This document shows, one piece after another, positions 31,847 to 42,790 of a DNA stretch of 64,000 bases. Location: the NCBI GenBank assembly GCA_951217055.1, contig OX578276.1, positions 35,922,205 through 35,986,204 on the forward strand, given 5' to 3'. How positions within the stretch are numbered: the first letter of the stretch is position 1; every line of letters begins with the position of its first letter. Position numbers and translations under genes: made by a program. The notes beneath the pieces are model-generated. The model ran no database searches. It worked only from the letters and a program-made list of their open reading frames with translations, and was not told the DNA's origin. The stretch comes from Gerris lacustris. Lineage: Eukaryota; Arthropoda; Insecta; Hemiptera; Gerridae.

Positions 31847-34800
31847 ATGGCTAGTAAAGAGGAAAAGAAGCTTGAACTTTTACAAGCCAAGCAAAAGGCT
31901 TTATTCTTACGTGCTCAACAAGCCTTTGATTTAGTTTCAAAACTTAACGATGCCAAGGTCTGTAGTCAGTTTAAAGTCAGAGCCGCAGCTCTTGTTCCTA
32001 CCCGAACTGAATATCTTCAATTAATAGATGAGATTAATTTCTTAAAACTTGAGATTAATAATCCTGCTGATCCAGTCGAATATCAATCTTTAAACTCATT
32101 TGACGAATTATATTTCACTGTCGCTGATTATCTAAGCCGGATAAGAGGCGAGCCTTCATCCTCGTCAGCCAAGGTTGAGACCTCTGGTAATCATTTAGGT
32201 AATATGGGTCCTAATCTTCCCAAAATTTCTCTGAAAGGGTTTAAAGGGTCATTAACTGAGTGGATGCCTTTCTTTAATTTATTTACAAGTTTAATTCATG
32301 AAAATAAAAACTTATCTCCTGTTCAGAAACTGTTTTACCTAGAAGGGTGCTTAGAAGGCGAACCTCTAGCCTTAATTAAACATCTTCCTAAGACAGATTC
32401 CAACTATCAAGTAGCTCTTAATATACTTAAAGATAGATATCAATCTACTCGACATCTCGCTGCTGTTTATGTGGATCAACTTATTAATATTCAGCCTATA
32501 AAAACAGATTCGTATAAACCTCTTCGTTCTTTTTATGAAACCCTTTCTGAAAATTATTCTGCACTAAAAGCCTTAAATGTATCCAACCTTTCTGACTTTC
32601 TTCTTTTTCATATGGCCTTTCGCAATCTCCATATTAATACTCGTAAGCTCTTCGAGTCAGAGCGTCGAAATATAATTAAATCGTCAGTAAATCAGGATAT
32701 TTCTCAATCTCTTCCTAAATTTGAAGACCTGTTAGAGTTTCTTTCGTCTTATTGTAAAGTGTTGGAAACATCAAATATGACATCATCAAGTCATGACTCG
32801 TCAGAAAAGTCTAACAATTCTCTTTCAAAATCTCAACCAGATTTTCGTCGTGTAAAAAATGCTTATGTCACCACACCTCAGTCTAAGAAAAGTAGTTTCC
32901 CTTTTGATCGTAAGCAAAGCTCTAATAATAACAATACTTCTTTTAAACCTGTTAACAGATCTTGGTCTCCCCCTACATGTCCTTTATGTAAATCAAGTCA
33001 TTCGATATACAAATGCCCTCAGATGTTCAATAGTTCTCCTGCAGATCGAAAGCAGCTTGTTACCTCTGCAAAATGGTGCATTCAATGTTTGGGCCATAGT
33101 TCTTCAGATCAGTGTATTTCAAAATCAAAGTGTTTTCGCTGTCAAAGCCCTTCACATCATACACTTTTACATGACTGTTATGATAAACCAGAAGGTTCTA
33201 ATCAAAATCAGGGTCACTCGTCATCTACTGATGTAAACATTCAAGTTCATTCTGTAAGTTCGGAAAAGCCTCTGTCTATGGTCGTTCTCGGGACAGCAGT
33301 GGTCCATATAAAGGATAGTAGTGGCTCGTTTGTAGAAGCTCGTGTGTTACTCGATTCGGGGGCGCAAGCTTGTTTTCTTACCCGCTCATTCTTCTCTAAA
33401 CTCGGACTTACCCTTGAAAAATCTAATATTACTGTCAAGGGACTTGGTCAAATTTCAGTTACGCATGCTCGTGGTCGTTCGATGGTTTCGATAAAACCTC
33501 GTTTATCAAGTGAACCAATCCTATCTACTGAAGTTATTGTCATGGATAAACTTACAGGTAGATTACCTTCTCATCATCTACCAGCCTCAGTTCGAAATCA
33601 TGCTAGTGGGTTAGTATTAGCTGATCCAAATTTCGATGTTCCTTCAGGTGTGGATGGAATTATCGGTGCGGAGCTGATACCATATATTTACCATGGTTCC
33701 TCTCGTTCATTTGGACCAGGCCAACCCAGTGCGATGAGTAGTATATTTGGTTGGGTTATCATAGGAGCTGTAAGTAACTCGTCACAGCTTTCAGCTTTCG
33801 TTTCTGAAATATCGTTAGACCAGTCCTTAAGGAGGTTTTGGGAGTTAGAACAATCTCCTGAAAGGGAATCTTGTGATCCCGAGGATTTAATTTGTGAAGA
33901 ACTTTTCACCTCTAAATGTCGACGTGATGAAGGAAGATATGTGGTTCCTCTTATGTTAAAACCTAATTGTTCTATGTTAGGCGATTCCTACAATTACTCT
34001 AAAAGATGCCTTTTAAATCTCGAAAAAAGGTTGAATCGTGACTCAGTCCTCAAAAATGCATATCATTCTTTCATGAAGGAGTATGAGGATTTGGGACATA
34101 TGCGCAAGCTGAACGACCCAAATGTCACTTCTTCTTTTGTAATCCCTCATCACCCTGTTTTAAATCTTTCAAGTTCTACTACAAAGCTTCGTGTAGTGTT
34201 CAACGGTTCAGCAAAATCTACTTCTGGTCTATCTCTTAATTGCTGTCTTTATACCGGTGAAAAACTTCAAAAAAATATCGATGATGTTATCTTCAAGTTC
34301 CGTCTTCATTCGGTGGTGTTTACTGCAGACATAGTCAAAATGTTCCGACAGTTCAAGATACTTTCTGAGGATACCGCTTTTCAACACATTCTGTGGCGCT
34401 ATTCTGAAGATCAACCTGTGTCTACTTATGTTTTACTTACAGTTACATATGGACTTCGTTCTGCTCCATATCTTGCTTGTAGAACTCTCAAACAACTTGC
34501 TATTGACTATGCTGAATCTTATCCTCGAGCTAGTCGGATTTTGAGGGAGGATATTTACGTTGACGATGTCATCAGTGGAACAGACACAGTGGAAGAAGCT
34601 GTTGAACTCCAGCAAGAAATCATCTCATTGTTAGCTCAAGCTGGCCTTAGATTGAGGAAATGGAGTAGTAACCATCCTACTTTACTTTCTAGCCTTCCTC
34701 CTGAGGATTGTGAATCACCTCTCTCTTTTGATTCAGAATCTGTTTCTATTAAGGTTCTAGGTCTTCAATGGCTTCCAAAGGAGGACATGTTCTCTTATAA

Positions 34801-37108
34801 AATAAATTCATTAACTCCTTGCTTCACTAAAAGAGGAATATTATCCGACATTTCCCGGTTATTCGATCCTATGGGATGGCTCTCTCCTGTTGTATTCTTT
34901 GCAAAACATTTCATTCAACGGCTTTGGTTATCTGGTTTATCCTGGGATGAAGAGATTCCTATGGACCTTCGTGATGACTGGAGAAGATTTATCACGGAAT
35001 TACCTTGTATTTCTGAAATTAAAATTCCACGTCTTGTGAAACCTTTATTATTTACTTCTTTTATTCTTGTAGGATTCTCGGATGCAAGTGAGATTGGGTT
35101 CGGTGCTGTTATTTATTTAGTAGGCCTTTCTAAGGACACTAACTCTTCTTTTCTACTACTCGCGAAGTCGCGAGTAGCTCCTTTAAAATCTCTTTCGATT
35201 CCTCGCCTTGAACTTTGCGGAGCTCTTCTCTTATCTCGACTGTTTAAAACCTGTCTCTCAGCTTTATCATCAGTTAGCATTCAAGAAGTTCTTGCCTTCT
35301 CTGATTCAATGACAGTGTTGGCTTGGCTTAGAACTCCCCCTCATAAGTTAAAGTCATTCGTTGCTAATAGGGTGGTAGAAATCGGAGAAGCCCTTAATCC
35401 TTCTCAATGGCATTATGTGAGCTCTAGTCAAAATCCTGCTGACTGTGTTAGTAGAGGTCTGTTTCCTTCTGCAATCGTAAATCATAACCTCTGGTTTTAT
35501 GGACCCTCATGGCTGTCTACAGATCGGGTGGAGTGGCCACTTAATCATGAATTTACTCCTCCAAAGGCAGTACCTGAGATGCGACCATCTACTTCAAATT
35601 TCACAGCTAATATTATAAAATCGAAAAGTCCAGACTTTATCAGTAAATTTTCTCAGTATACTCGTTTAGTCCGACTCACAGCCTGGTGGTTAAGGTACTT
35701 CTCTAACTTACGTTCCCCTCACGATCGTCTCTGTGGTCCTTTATCAGCCAAAGAACTTGTTGAAAGTAGTCATCGTCTAATTTACCTCGACCAACGTGTA
35801 TTTTTCAAGGAAGATATTTCACTACTGGAAAAGGGGGAAGAGTGTTCCAACCAGCTTCGTAAACTCCGTCCCTTCCTCGATTCAAAAGGTTTGGTTAGGG
35901 TGGGGGGCAGGATCAGACATGCTGACCTGCCAGCAGAAGCACGTCATCCTTTGCTTCTGTCTAAAGATAGTTGTCTCGCAAAACTATTAATTAATTATTA
36001 TCATATTCTCTACTTACATGTAGGACCTCGAACTCTCCATTCATTACTTCAACGGGAGTACTGGATTCTCTCAGCTCGCCAACTCATTCGGACCCAACTC
36101 TGTAAATGTTTACCGTGCTTCAAGATGCGTTCATCTCACTTACAACCCCTTATGTCAGATTTGCCTCCAGCTCGCGTTCGGCAAGCTCGAGTCTTCCAAA
36201 CGGTTGGAACTGATTTTGGTGGTCCTTTTCTAGTCAATGAGAGTAACCTTAAGAAAGCTCGAGTCTCTAAGGCGTATCTCTGTTTATTTATTTGTTTTGC
36301 CACAAAGGCAGTCCATCTTGAGGTGGTGTCGGACCTTTCCACGGATGCCTTTATTGCGGCACTGGAACGGTTCTTTAGTCGTCGAGGTCTTAGTTCAGTC
36401 ATTCATTCGGACTGCGGTAGTAATTACGTCGGAGCCAAAAGATATCTTACTGATGTTCATGAAATGCTCAGTATTCGTCCCAATAGAGAGAAAATCCATA
36501 ACTGGCTGAGCCAGAAGAAGATTACCTGGAAGTTCAATATTCCGACGGCCTGTCACTGGGGAGGAATTTGGGAAGCAGGTATCAAATCTGCAAAACATCT
36601 ATTAAAGCGTGCTGTCTCAGATCGTGTCTTGACGTTTGAAGGTCTCACTACTGTATTCGCCAGAGCGGAAGCAGTGCTCAATTCGAGGCCTCTGTGCCCA
36701 CTCTCCACTGATCCTGAGGAGCTGGACACCCTCACACCTGCTCACTTTATCATAGGTGGCCCCATAGTTGCTCTTCCAGAACCTCCATTAAACGACATTC
36801 CACTTAATCGTCTCTCAAAATGGGAAATCGTTCGTCAGATATCACAGCACTTTTGGGACCGTTGGAGGAGTGAATATCTCAACACTTTAACTCAACGTCA
36901 CAAGTGGAACAAATCCGAGCCAAATCTCGCAGTTGGTGATTTGGTATTGCTGAATGAGGGTCGTAGTCCCCCTCTGTGCTGGCGCTTGGCACGAGTTATA
37001 GCCCTTTTTCCAGGTCCTGATCAGGTTGTTCGGGCTGTTAGATTGCGAACAGCCCAAGGAGATTTTAATCGTCCAGTGGTCAAACTAGCCCCTCTTCCAG
37101 GGCCATAG
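31847..37108 (+). CDS. BEL/Pao gag-pol polyprotein
   Basis: A 1753-codon frame whose ATG (ATAATGGCT) opens a lysine-rich helical N-terminus. Domains by approximate residue: DUF1759-type gag 124-270 (LPKISLKGFKGSLTEWMPFF); Cys/His knuckles 377-445 (CPLCKSSHSIYKC, CIQCLGHSSSDQC, CFRCQSPSHH); aspartic protease about 503 (VLLDSGAQACFL); RT with FTADIVKMFRQF about 824 and the catalytic YVDDV about 904; RNase H with GFSDAS about 1076 and FSDSMT about 1151; integrase H-H-C-C zinc region 1385-1425 (LCKCLPC); integrase core with Asp in VGTDFGG about 1454, Asp in HSDCGSNY about 1521 and Glu in WGGIWEAG about 1573; C-terminal DUF5641-like region 1650-1750. All catalytic residues are present. Gag and pol share one frame, as in most BEL elements. 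It copies itself by reverse transcription and integration. The 1-kb leader upstream has no other frame. Confidence 0.95.
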   Translation: MASKEEKKLELLQAKQKALFLRAQQAFDLVSKLNDAKVCSQFKVRAAALVPTRTEYLQLIDEINFLKLEINNPADPVEYQSLNSFDELYFTVADYLSRIRGEPSSSSAKVETSGNHLGNMGPNLPKISLKGFKGSLTEWMPFFNLFTSLIHENKNLSPVQKLFYLEGCLEGEPLALIKHLPKTDSNYQVALNILKDRYQSTRHLAAVYVDQLINIQPIKTDSYKPLRSFYETLSENYSALKALNVSNLSDFLLFHMAFRNLHINTRKLFESERRNIIKSSVNQDISQSLPKFEDLLEFLSSYCKVLETSNMTSSSHDSSEKSNNSLSKSQPDFRRVKNAYVTTPQSKKSSFPFDRKQSSNNNNTSFKPVNRSWSPPTCPLCKSSHSIYKCPQMFNSSPADRKQLVTSAKWCIQCLGHSSSDQCISKSKCFRCQSPSHHTLLHDCYDKPEGSNQNQGHSSSTDVNIQVHSVSSEKPLSMVVLGTAVVHIKDSSGSFVEARVLLDSGAQACFLTRSFFSKLGLTLEKSNITVKGLGQISVTHARGRSMVSIKPRLSSEPILSTEVIVMDKLTGRLPSHHLPASVRNHASGLVLADPNFDVPSGVDGIIGAELIPYIYHGSSRSFGPGQPSAMSSIFGWVIIGAVSNSSQLSAFVSEISLDQSLRRFWELEQSPERESCDPEDLICEELFTSKCRRDEGRYVVPLMLKPNCSMLGDSYNYSKRCLLNLEKRLNRDSVLKNAYHSFMKEYEDLGHMRKLNDPNVTSSFVIPHHPVLNLSSSTTKLRVVFNGSAKSTSGLSLNCCLYTGEKLQKNIDDVIFKFRLHSVVFTADIVKMFRQFKILSEDTAFQHILWRYSEDQPVSTYVLLTVTYGLRSAPYLACRTLKQLAIDYAESYPRASRILREDIYVDDVISGTDTVEEAVELQQEIISLLAQAGLRLRKWSSNHPTLLSSLPPEDCESPLSFDSESVSIKVLGLQWLPKEDMFSYKINSLTPCFTKRGILSDISRLFDPMGWLSPVVFFAKHFIQRLWLSGLSWDEEIPMDLRDDWRRFITELPCISEIKIPRLVKPLLFTSFILVGFSDASEIGFGAVIYLVGLSKDTNSSFLLLAKSRVAPLKSLSIPRLELCGALLLSRLFKTCLSALSSVSIQEVLAFSDSMTVLAWLRTPPHKLKSFVANRVVEIGEALNPSQWHYVSSSQNPADCVSRGLFPSAIVNHNLWFYGPSWLSTDRVEWPLNHEFTPPKAVPEMRPSTSNFTANIIKSKSPDFISKFSQYTRLVRLTAWWLRYFSNLRSPHDRLCGPLSAKELVESSHRLIYLDQRVFFKEDISLLEKGEECSNQLRKLRPFLDSKGLVRVGGRIRHADLPAEARHPLLLSKDSCLAKLLINYYHILYLHVGPRTLHSLLQREYWILSARQLIRTQLCKCLPCFKMRSSHLQPLMSDLPPARVRQARVFQTVGTDFGGPFLVNESNLKKARVSKAYLCLFICFATKAVHLEVVSDLSTDAFIAALERFFSRRGLSSVIHSDCGSNYVGAKRYLTDVHEMLSIRPNREKIHNWLSQKKITWKFNIPTACHWGGIWEAGIKSAKHLLKRAVSDRVLTFEGLTTVFARAEAVLNSRPLCPLSTDPEELDTLTPAHFIIGGPIVALPEPPLNDIPLNRLSKWEIVRQISQHFWDRWRSEYLNTLTQRHKWNKSEPNLAVGDLVLLNEGRSPPLCWRLARVIALFPGPDQVVRAVRLRTAQGDFNRPVVKLAPLPGP

Positions 37109-37334
37109 ACTTTTTCTTTTTCTTTAATCCTAAAGGTACTTTATTTTTTTCTTTTTTTTCTTATTGAAGGTATTCTTATTTTCTTATCAAGTGAGATAAT
37201 CACTCAAGTTTCTTTTCTGCTTTCTCTTTCCTTCTCTCGTTAGGCAGATAGGTTCGGCCCTTATTTTATTCAGTCAACATTTTCTTTTTCTTTACACGAA
37301 GTAAAGCTTTTTCTTTGAAACCCCCTTGGTTTCG

Positions 37335-37344
37335 GTGAGGGGTA
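37335..37344 (+). other. polypurine tract of the BEL/Pao element
   Basis: GTGAGGGGTA directly precedes the 3' LTR, the expected place for plus-strand priming. The 37109-37334 stretch is a T-rich 3' untranslated region. Confidence 0.65.
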
Positions 37345-37769
37345 TGTTCAGAATTGGTGTATAAGTGCTGCGATCTAGCGGCTGTTTCTTAATTCTCGTC
37401 CTGCACTCTAGCGGGAGCCCTTCAAACTAAAAACCATGCGACGGTGAGTGTCCGTTATAACTTTGAACCTCGTATCTCGTTCCGTCTCCAACGTCCGCTC
37501 GACCTGGTCGTGTGCCGGTTCCCGGTTCCGTATTATAATATATATGTTCTCTCCGAGCTCGGTTAGGTTCGGCATGCAGTAGAAGAACCAGAGAAGAAGG
37601 ATCGCCATCGAGAGTGGGCCCACTCATCGAAAACGTCGCATCAAGTCGAGATACAGATTCATCAGGTCTCAGGTCAGTCCACAGCTTTTCTTCAAATTCT
37701 ATAGGTCCTTTGGTATATCTAACATTTCTCAATTACAACTTATGTACTAGGTCGGTCGGATGTGGTACA
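37345..37769 (+). mobile_element. BEL/Pao 3' LTR
   Basis: 425 bp, same termini as the 5' LTR, followed by the CTCAC target duplication. Confidence 0.93.
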
Positions 37770-37819
37770 CTCACCGGTGTCAAAAAAAAATCCTTGGTTT
37801 TGCCTACGGACCCTAAAAA

Positions 37820-37965
37820 ATAAAATTGGATGGATGTACAGAACTCATACTAAGTGGTAGCTTAACCTCGCCGACTCAGTAAAATATCTTGGTGTGATGT
37901 TTGATAAAAAAAACTGACCTGGAAACTTTATCTTGAAGCGAAGCTGAATAAGGCAATACCGGCCT
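37820..37965 (+). pseudogene. LINE RT-tail fragment
   Basis: Encodes, with frameshifts, a segment matching that at 24800-24955 (GGATGTACAGAACT, then TCAGTAAAATATCTTGG at DNA level; SVKYLGV-type motif). No other part of this LINE is nearby. Confidence 0.55.
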
Positions 37966-37974
37966 TTTAGGTAT

Positions 37975-39545
37975 GACTTTACAAACTAAAGTACTGCACT
38001 GGATCTTTACTGCCATGGTGATCTTTACTATACATGTGTTGTCTGGTGGCCAAGGATATCACTTTAAAAATCAAAAGGGATTCAAAAGTAAAAATAAAGT
38101 GATATTTAATTGTAATTCCTCGTACCTCATCAATCAACAATGTGTCAAAAGAAAATGTATTGCAAATTTATCATGAAAGACTTGGTCATCAGGATAAGAG
38201 GCATGTGAAAGAAGTTATTAAGAGGGAGTTAGGAATTAATCTGGATCTTGACGGAGAAATATGTGAGGGATGTATCTGCGGAAAGTCTCATAGAAGACCT
38301 TTTGTTACAAGGCAACGAGCTACTGCTCGAGGTGTTCCACTCAGATGTTTGTGGTCCTTTCAGTAAAATGTCAACTTAAGGGTATCGATATTTTGTACTC
38401 TTTAGAGATGACTATACTCGGTATAGATGTGTTTATTTTATGAAACATAAATCTGAAGTCGCAGATAAGTTAATGATAATGTTGAAGGAAACCCAGACAT
38501 TAGGTCATGTTGTTAAAGAATTTTTGAGCGATAACGGAGGTGAATTTAACAATGCTCAAGTCAAACAACTTTTGCAGGAGTCTGGTATAAGGCAAAGGCT
38601 TACCATGCCTTATACTCCACAGCAGAATGGTAGTAGTGAGAGAGAAAATCGTACACTAGTTGAAATGGCTAGAGCAATGATGTATGCTCATGGTAATAAA
38701 CCACAAGAAGTATGGGCCGAAATGATTAATACCGCTACTTATATATTGAATAAAACTGGAAAATCAAGTGAGAAAGAAAAATCTTCCTATGAACTGTGGG
38801 TTGGAAAGAAACCTTATCTTAAAATTTTAAACCTGTTATCCCTTTATCCCCTCGCAAAATAGAAAGAAAATTGATGCTAAGGCAATCAAAGGGATACTAC
38901 TTGGGTATGATAGTGATGGTTATCGCATCTGGTGTAAAGAAACGAATAAATTAATTATATCACGGGATGTTGTTTTCAGAGAAGAGGCGACAAACAAGAA
39001 TAGATGGACTTCCTGAAAAGATAAAGTCAAACGAAGCAGCTGATGAAGATAAAGAAAGGTTGTCTCAAGAAGAGAAGAAGAAAGAAGGCATTGATGGAAG
39101 TAAAGAAGAAATAGAAATAAATTCTTAAGAAAATGACGAAAACAACGAAAATCATGGAGATTTGTAGTCCCCTGATAGTGAGTATGAAAGGGAGAACGAA
39201 GAACATGAAAAGAGAAGAGAAAAATTGACAAACATGGTTCTAAGAGATAGGGACAAGTTTGAAACGTCCTGTTAAATTTGCCAATTATATTATGTCCCCT
39301 GAAACAGAAATGAGTGACTTGTTTGAACCTGAGTGTCCGAAAATCCTGAATACCACAGAAGGACTAAATATATTAGTATCCGACATTTTTTGTTAGAGAG
39401 CTAGTCAGCTTAGGAGAGTTAAACGTATTAAATATTAGAACAGACAACCAGCTGGCAGACTGATTGACAAAACCATTAGCTTTCACAAGATTAAAAATGT
39501 TATGTCAGGAAATGGGGATTTTAACTTGACGGTTAAGCAATGAAC
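37975..39545 (+). pseudogene. copia polyprotein with internal deletion of RT
   Basis: Pre-integrase zinc region (YHERLGHQDKRHVKEVI near 38165; CEGCICGKSHRRPF near 38265), integrase core (RDDYTRYRCVYFM near 38405; FLSDNGGEFNNA near 38520; MPYTPQQNGSSERENRTLVE near 38605; SSYELWVGKKP near 38785), then an acidic Glu/Lys-rich spacer. The sequence then jumps, at about 39365-39410, from the start of the RT region straight to the end of RNase H (a QLAD-stop-LTKPL block near 39450). RT and most of RNase H are gone. No 5' LTR or gag. A relative of the copia at 25205, not a copy of it. Confidence 0.83.
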
Positions 39546-39551
39546 GGAGAG

Positions 39552-39720
39552 TGGTGAAGTTCATTGTTTAACCTTAAGTATGTCATACCTGCAGTGAGTC
39601 ACACATCCGACATATTATGACATATGATATTGACTTTATAAGAAAACTTGTCTAATAAAATCAGTGATTAGTTTTGCTTTCTCAATCTTAACGTTTTCTT
39701 AAATATATAAAATAATCAAC
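39552..39720 (+). mobile_element. probable 3' LTR of the deleted copia
   Basis: Follows a purine-rich AACGGAGAGTGG and begins TGAAGTTCATTG. An AATAAAATC signal lies near 39655. The right end is uncertain. Confidence 0.4.
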
Positions 39721-41229
39721 GGCTTGGGTTCAGCTGAACCCAGCCTCGTGGATTTGGCTCTGTCGAGTGTTGGGCCTTTAGCAACACTTTTTACTACCTT
39801 TAACAGATGATTATATCATTCCCCTTCCACCATGCCGTTATTCCTCAATACTCGACATTTCGCAGCCAATTAACCAAGCGAGCATGGGGATGTAGCAAAA
39901 TGTTAATAACAAATAAAAACTCAAACTAGTTTTTTTTTGTTAGCAACATTTCGAAAGTAACATTTGTTACCAACATTCATTTCTCTTTACTGACTTATTG
40001 TTGACAGCAAAATTCTAGTTATTAACTTTTTTTTTGCCAACAAAGTGTTAGTAACAAATTCAGAAACATTTTCCAAAATGTTGTCAACAAATGTTAGCAA
40101 CACGTGTTAGTAACTCTGGTGTAAACCCGGCTTAATAATTTTCTCACAATCTAGTTTTCTGACATCCTCATAAAACAAATAAATATAGTTATTTATGTAA
40201 CTAGGCAGCAAAATGGAATTTTACTGACGAGTGATTAGATTAGCCTCCGAGCCGAAGGCGAGGACAGGCTATGATAATTAACTGCCGAGGCGAAGCCGAG
40301 GCAGGTAATTTACCTATTTGACAATGGCAATGAATAAACGAGGCAGAAATGTTTCCTTTGCTGCCTTGTTGCATACAATATTTTATCTACTTGCGGAAGA
40401 AAAAATGAAGCTGCTAAAGTGTTATCTTTATTAATATAACATAGTTAATAACTATGTGTCATATTATTAAAGATAATAACATATGTATTAACTAAAATTT
40501 AATGTTTAAATAAGAAACTTGGGAATAATAACAATAAGTGAAAAGCAAACTCAATCTATAACAACAAAATACAAAACACACGTTTATAACACACATAACT
40601 TATGAATGAATAATGCACGCAATATAAAATATTTATTTATATTTTTACTAAAAAGTTAATAAAAGTGTTAAAGATATCTTCTATTGCTTAAAAGAAATAA
40701 GTAACTAGGATAAATCAAGAAAAGTAGCTAGTCTAATCTAGAAAGACTTTAATAATAAAAATAATATGGATGTTCTATGTTTACATGACGCTACAGTATA
40801 GTCAGTGATTCTACTATTTTTTTTAATTAAAGATCTACTAATCATTGGACTTATTTAACAGAATTAACAAATTATTTTATTATTAAAACGTTTATTTATT
40901 ATTAAATATTACTTATTTAACTATAATATATAATGATATAAGATAGAGATAATAGTATAAACTGTTCTTGCCAAAATAAGAGGTTATGACACGCAGTGGT
41001 AAACACTGTTACTTTCCCTGCCTAGGCAGGGAAATATTTCCCTGCCTAGGCAGAGAAAGTATTTTCCTGACTGTTTTAACTACTTTCCTGCCTGTTTTTA
41101 ATATTTTAATGACAAATCAGGGAAATAGTACTTTCCAGCCTAAAAACAGTTAAGTAATGTTTAATTTTGATGCCGCGAGTAGATAAAATAATTTTCGGAG
41201 TCTTGATTTGACAGAGGTGTAAACACACG
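39721..41229. repeat. non-coding region with MITE-like repeats and palindromes
   Basis: 39895-40135 iterates GTTAGYAACA-type motifs in both orientations. 40204-40367 has inverted ends AGGCAGCAAAATGG and CCTTTGCTGCCT and a CG-rich core (GCCGAGGCGAAGCCGAGGC), probably a 164-bp MITE. 41011-41060 is a 50-bp palindrome made of two CCTGCCTAGGCAGG units. The rest is AT-rich with no gene. Confidence 0.6.
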
Positions 41230-42461
41230 TGAGTAAAATTTAATCTTATTATTTCTTGTTACTCTTAAGTGGTTGGGCCCTACAAACCTCTCTATTCTTG
41301 CCCAAATGACGCCCCCTTACCCAGGAGGGCAAACTAACAGTCCCTCTTCCATCCGTTATGATGTCCAGGTTGAAATGGACGAGATTATTCTCACACGAAA
41401 CGTAAACAAAAAAATAAAAAAATTTCAGTTCAATCTAACAAGCGGCTTCGGCCTAATACTCCGGTTAAACTAGAACAAACCATTTCCTGCAAGGAAGTTA
41501 TAATTTTTTTGTTGATAAATAGGCTTGACGGTCAATCTCACCGTTCACTATAGAGAAGTTGTTGTCCCAGGCTTGCGGCAGCGTCAAAACCGCTAAAAAG
41601 CTTCGAGACGGCTCTCTCTTGGTCTAAACATTTTCTCTCGAACAATCGCAGAAGTTAGTGACTAATCTACCTAAACTTCAGTTGCTTCAACTAACTGTTG
41701 AACCTCATAAAACCCTTAATCAAATGAAAGGCGTTATTAATTGTCCCGACTTAGCCAAAATATCTATTGACGAAATTAAAAGCAACCTAGGATCTCAAGG
41801 AGTAGTCGATGTAAAACGACTATACAAAAGAATTAACTGAGCTCTAGAACCGACTATCTGCTATATCGTAACTTTTAGTCTACCTTGCTAACCGAGTAAA
41901 CTCAAAATCGGTTATTTGTCTGGCCCTGTAAGAGTGTACTATCCCTTTCCGAGGCGTTGCTTTCAATGCCATAGTTTCTCGCATATAAGTTTAACTTCAA
42001 CCCGTCAAACCGGTGCCACCTTTGCGGACTGTGGGGATCCCTAGCATGAGAACGAACCTTGCGTAAAACCTAGGCGATGTTCAAATTGTAAGGGCCCTCA
42101 CTCCGCTCTCGATAGAGCTTGCCCGAAATGGCTTCTAGAAAAGAAGATTATAGAAATCAAAGTCGAGGAGAAAATATCTTACATAGACGCTAAGAAAAAA
42201 GCAGATGCTTTATTGGGCCAGCCCGCCCTCTCTAAGCCATTTTCAAGTTTATTTAGTGTATACCCGCCGATGTGTGTCGCTTGTAAAGGCAAAGTGTTGA
42301 CAACTGAGTACAGAAGCACTCAGTATGTGCCTCAAGATTATGTGGAGACTAACAAAACAGATAAGAATAAGATAGAAAATATTTCGCGGAAACCATCGCT
42401 AACCAAAAAAAATCACAGGGATGAACTTGCGTCCAAGTACTTTTTAGGGTTTTGTAGATGA
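41230..42461 (+). pseudogene. Jockey-type LINE ORF1 (gag), broken
   Basis: Remains in different frames: a C2HC pre-knuckle region around 41680-41840 (VEPHKTLNQMKGVINCPDL, DEIKSNLGSQGVVDVKRL), then zinc knuckles around 41960-42130 (CFQCHSF; CVKPRRCSNCKGPHSALDR; CPKW) and a C-terminal segment to 42461. This order is typical of Jockey/R1 ORF1 nucleic-acid-binding proteins. Stops and frameshifts at several places. ORF2 of the same element follows at 43.4 kb after a 0.9-kb gap of repeats. Confidence 0.72.
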
Positions 42462-42504
42462 TTAAGCATACCCGTTATGTAATTAAGATTTTTTTTCTTC
42501 GATC

Positions 42505-42530
42505 CTAAGGGTCCCGGGTTCGATCCCCCG
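42505..42530 (+). other. tRNA T-arm-like sequence (B-box)
   Basis: GGGTTCGATCCC within CCCGGGTTCGATCCCCCGGG can fold as a T-arm and matches a Pol III B box. No acceptor stem or A box was found upstream, so it is a tRNA or SINE relic at most. Confidence 0.3.
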
Positions 42531-42584
42531 GGAGGTCACAATGTTTTTAATAGGTAATAACGACAAGATAAGTTACATTTTTTA

Positions 42585-42790
42585 AGAAATTTTCATCGCC
42601 CAACCATACGGTGTAACCATGAATCATTTCAAAATTTTAAGACCAGCCATTATATAAAATTTTGGGGGGGGGGATTTTTTGGGGGTATATTTTGACTTAT
42701 AAAACCAATAAAGAATAGAAAATTTAAAAAATCAAATATATATTTGTATCCTACTCTTCAGCAGCTTTCATTTGATACCCAACTCAAGAG
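42585..42790. repeat. dispersed repeat, related to 8237-8420
   Basis: Same order of blocks as at 8237-8420, with an extra G/T-rich insert (GGGGGGGGGG at 42665-42674). Confidence 0.55.

Larger units (their letters stand above)
30368..37769 (+). mobile_element. complete BEL/Pao LTR retrotransposon, young
   Basis: 7402 bp: LTR (425), primer site and long leader, one 1753-codon gag-pol frame, short 3' part, polypurine tract, LTR (425). Flanked by the 5-bp direct repeat CTCAC (30363-30367 and 37770-37774). The two LTRs differ at two positions by eye and the frame is unbroken, so insertion is recent and the copy may be competent. No envelope-like frame follows pol. It lies inside an older repeat. 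Confidence 0.95.

Noticed and set aside
39080..39130. CTGATGAAG near 39040 as a second hammerhead
   Set aside because: It lies in the copia coding spacer, and no GAAA with matching stems follows.
42505..42530. A complete tRNA gene
   Set aside because: Only the T-arm folds. No acceptor, D-arm or anticodon arm could be placed.
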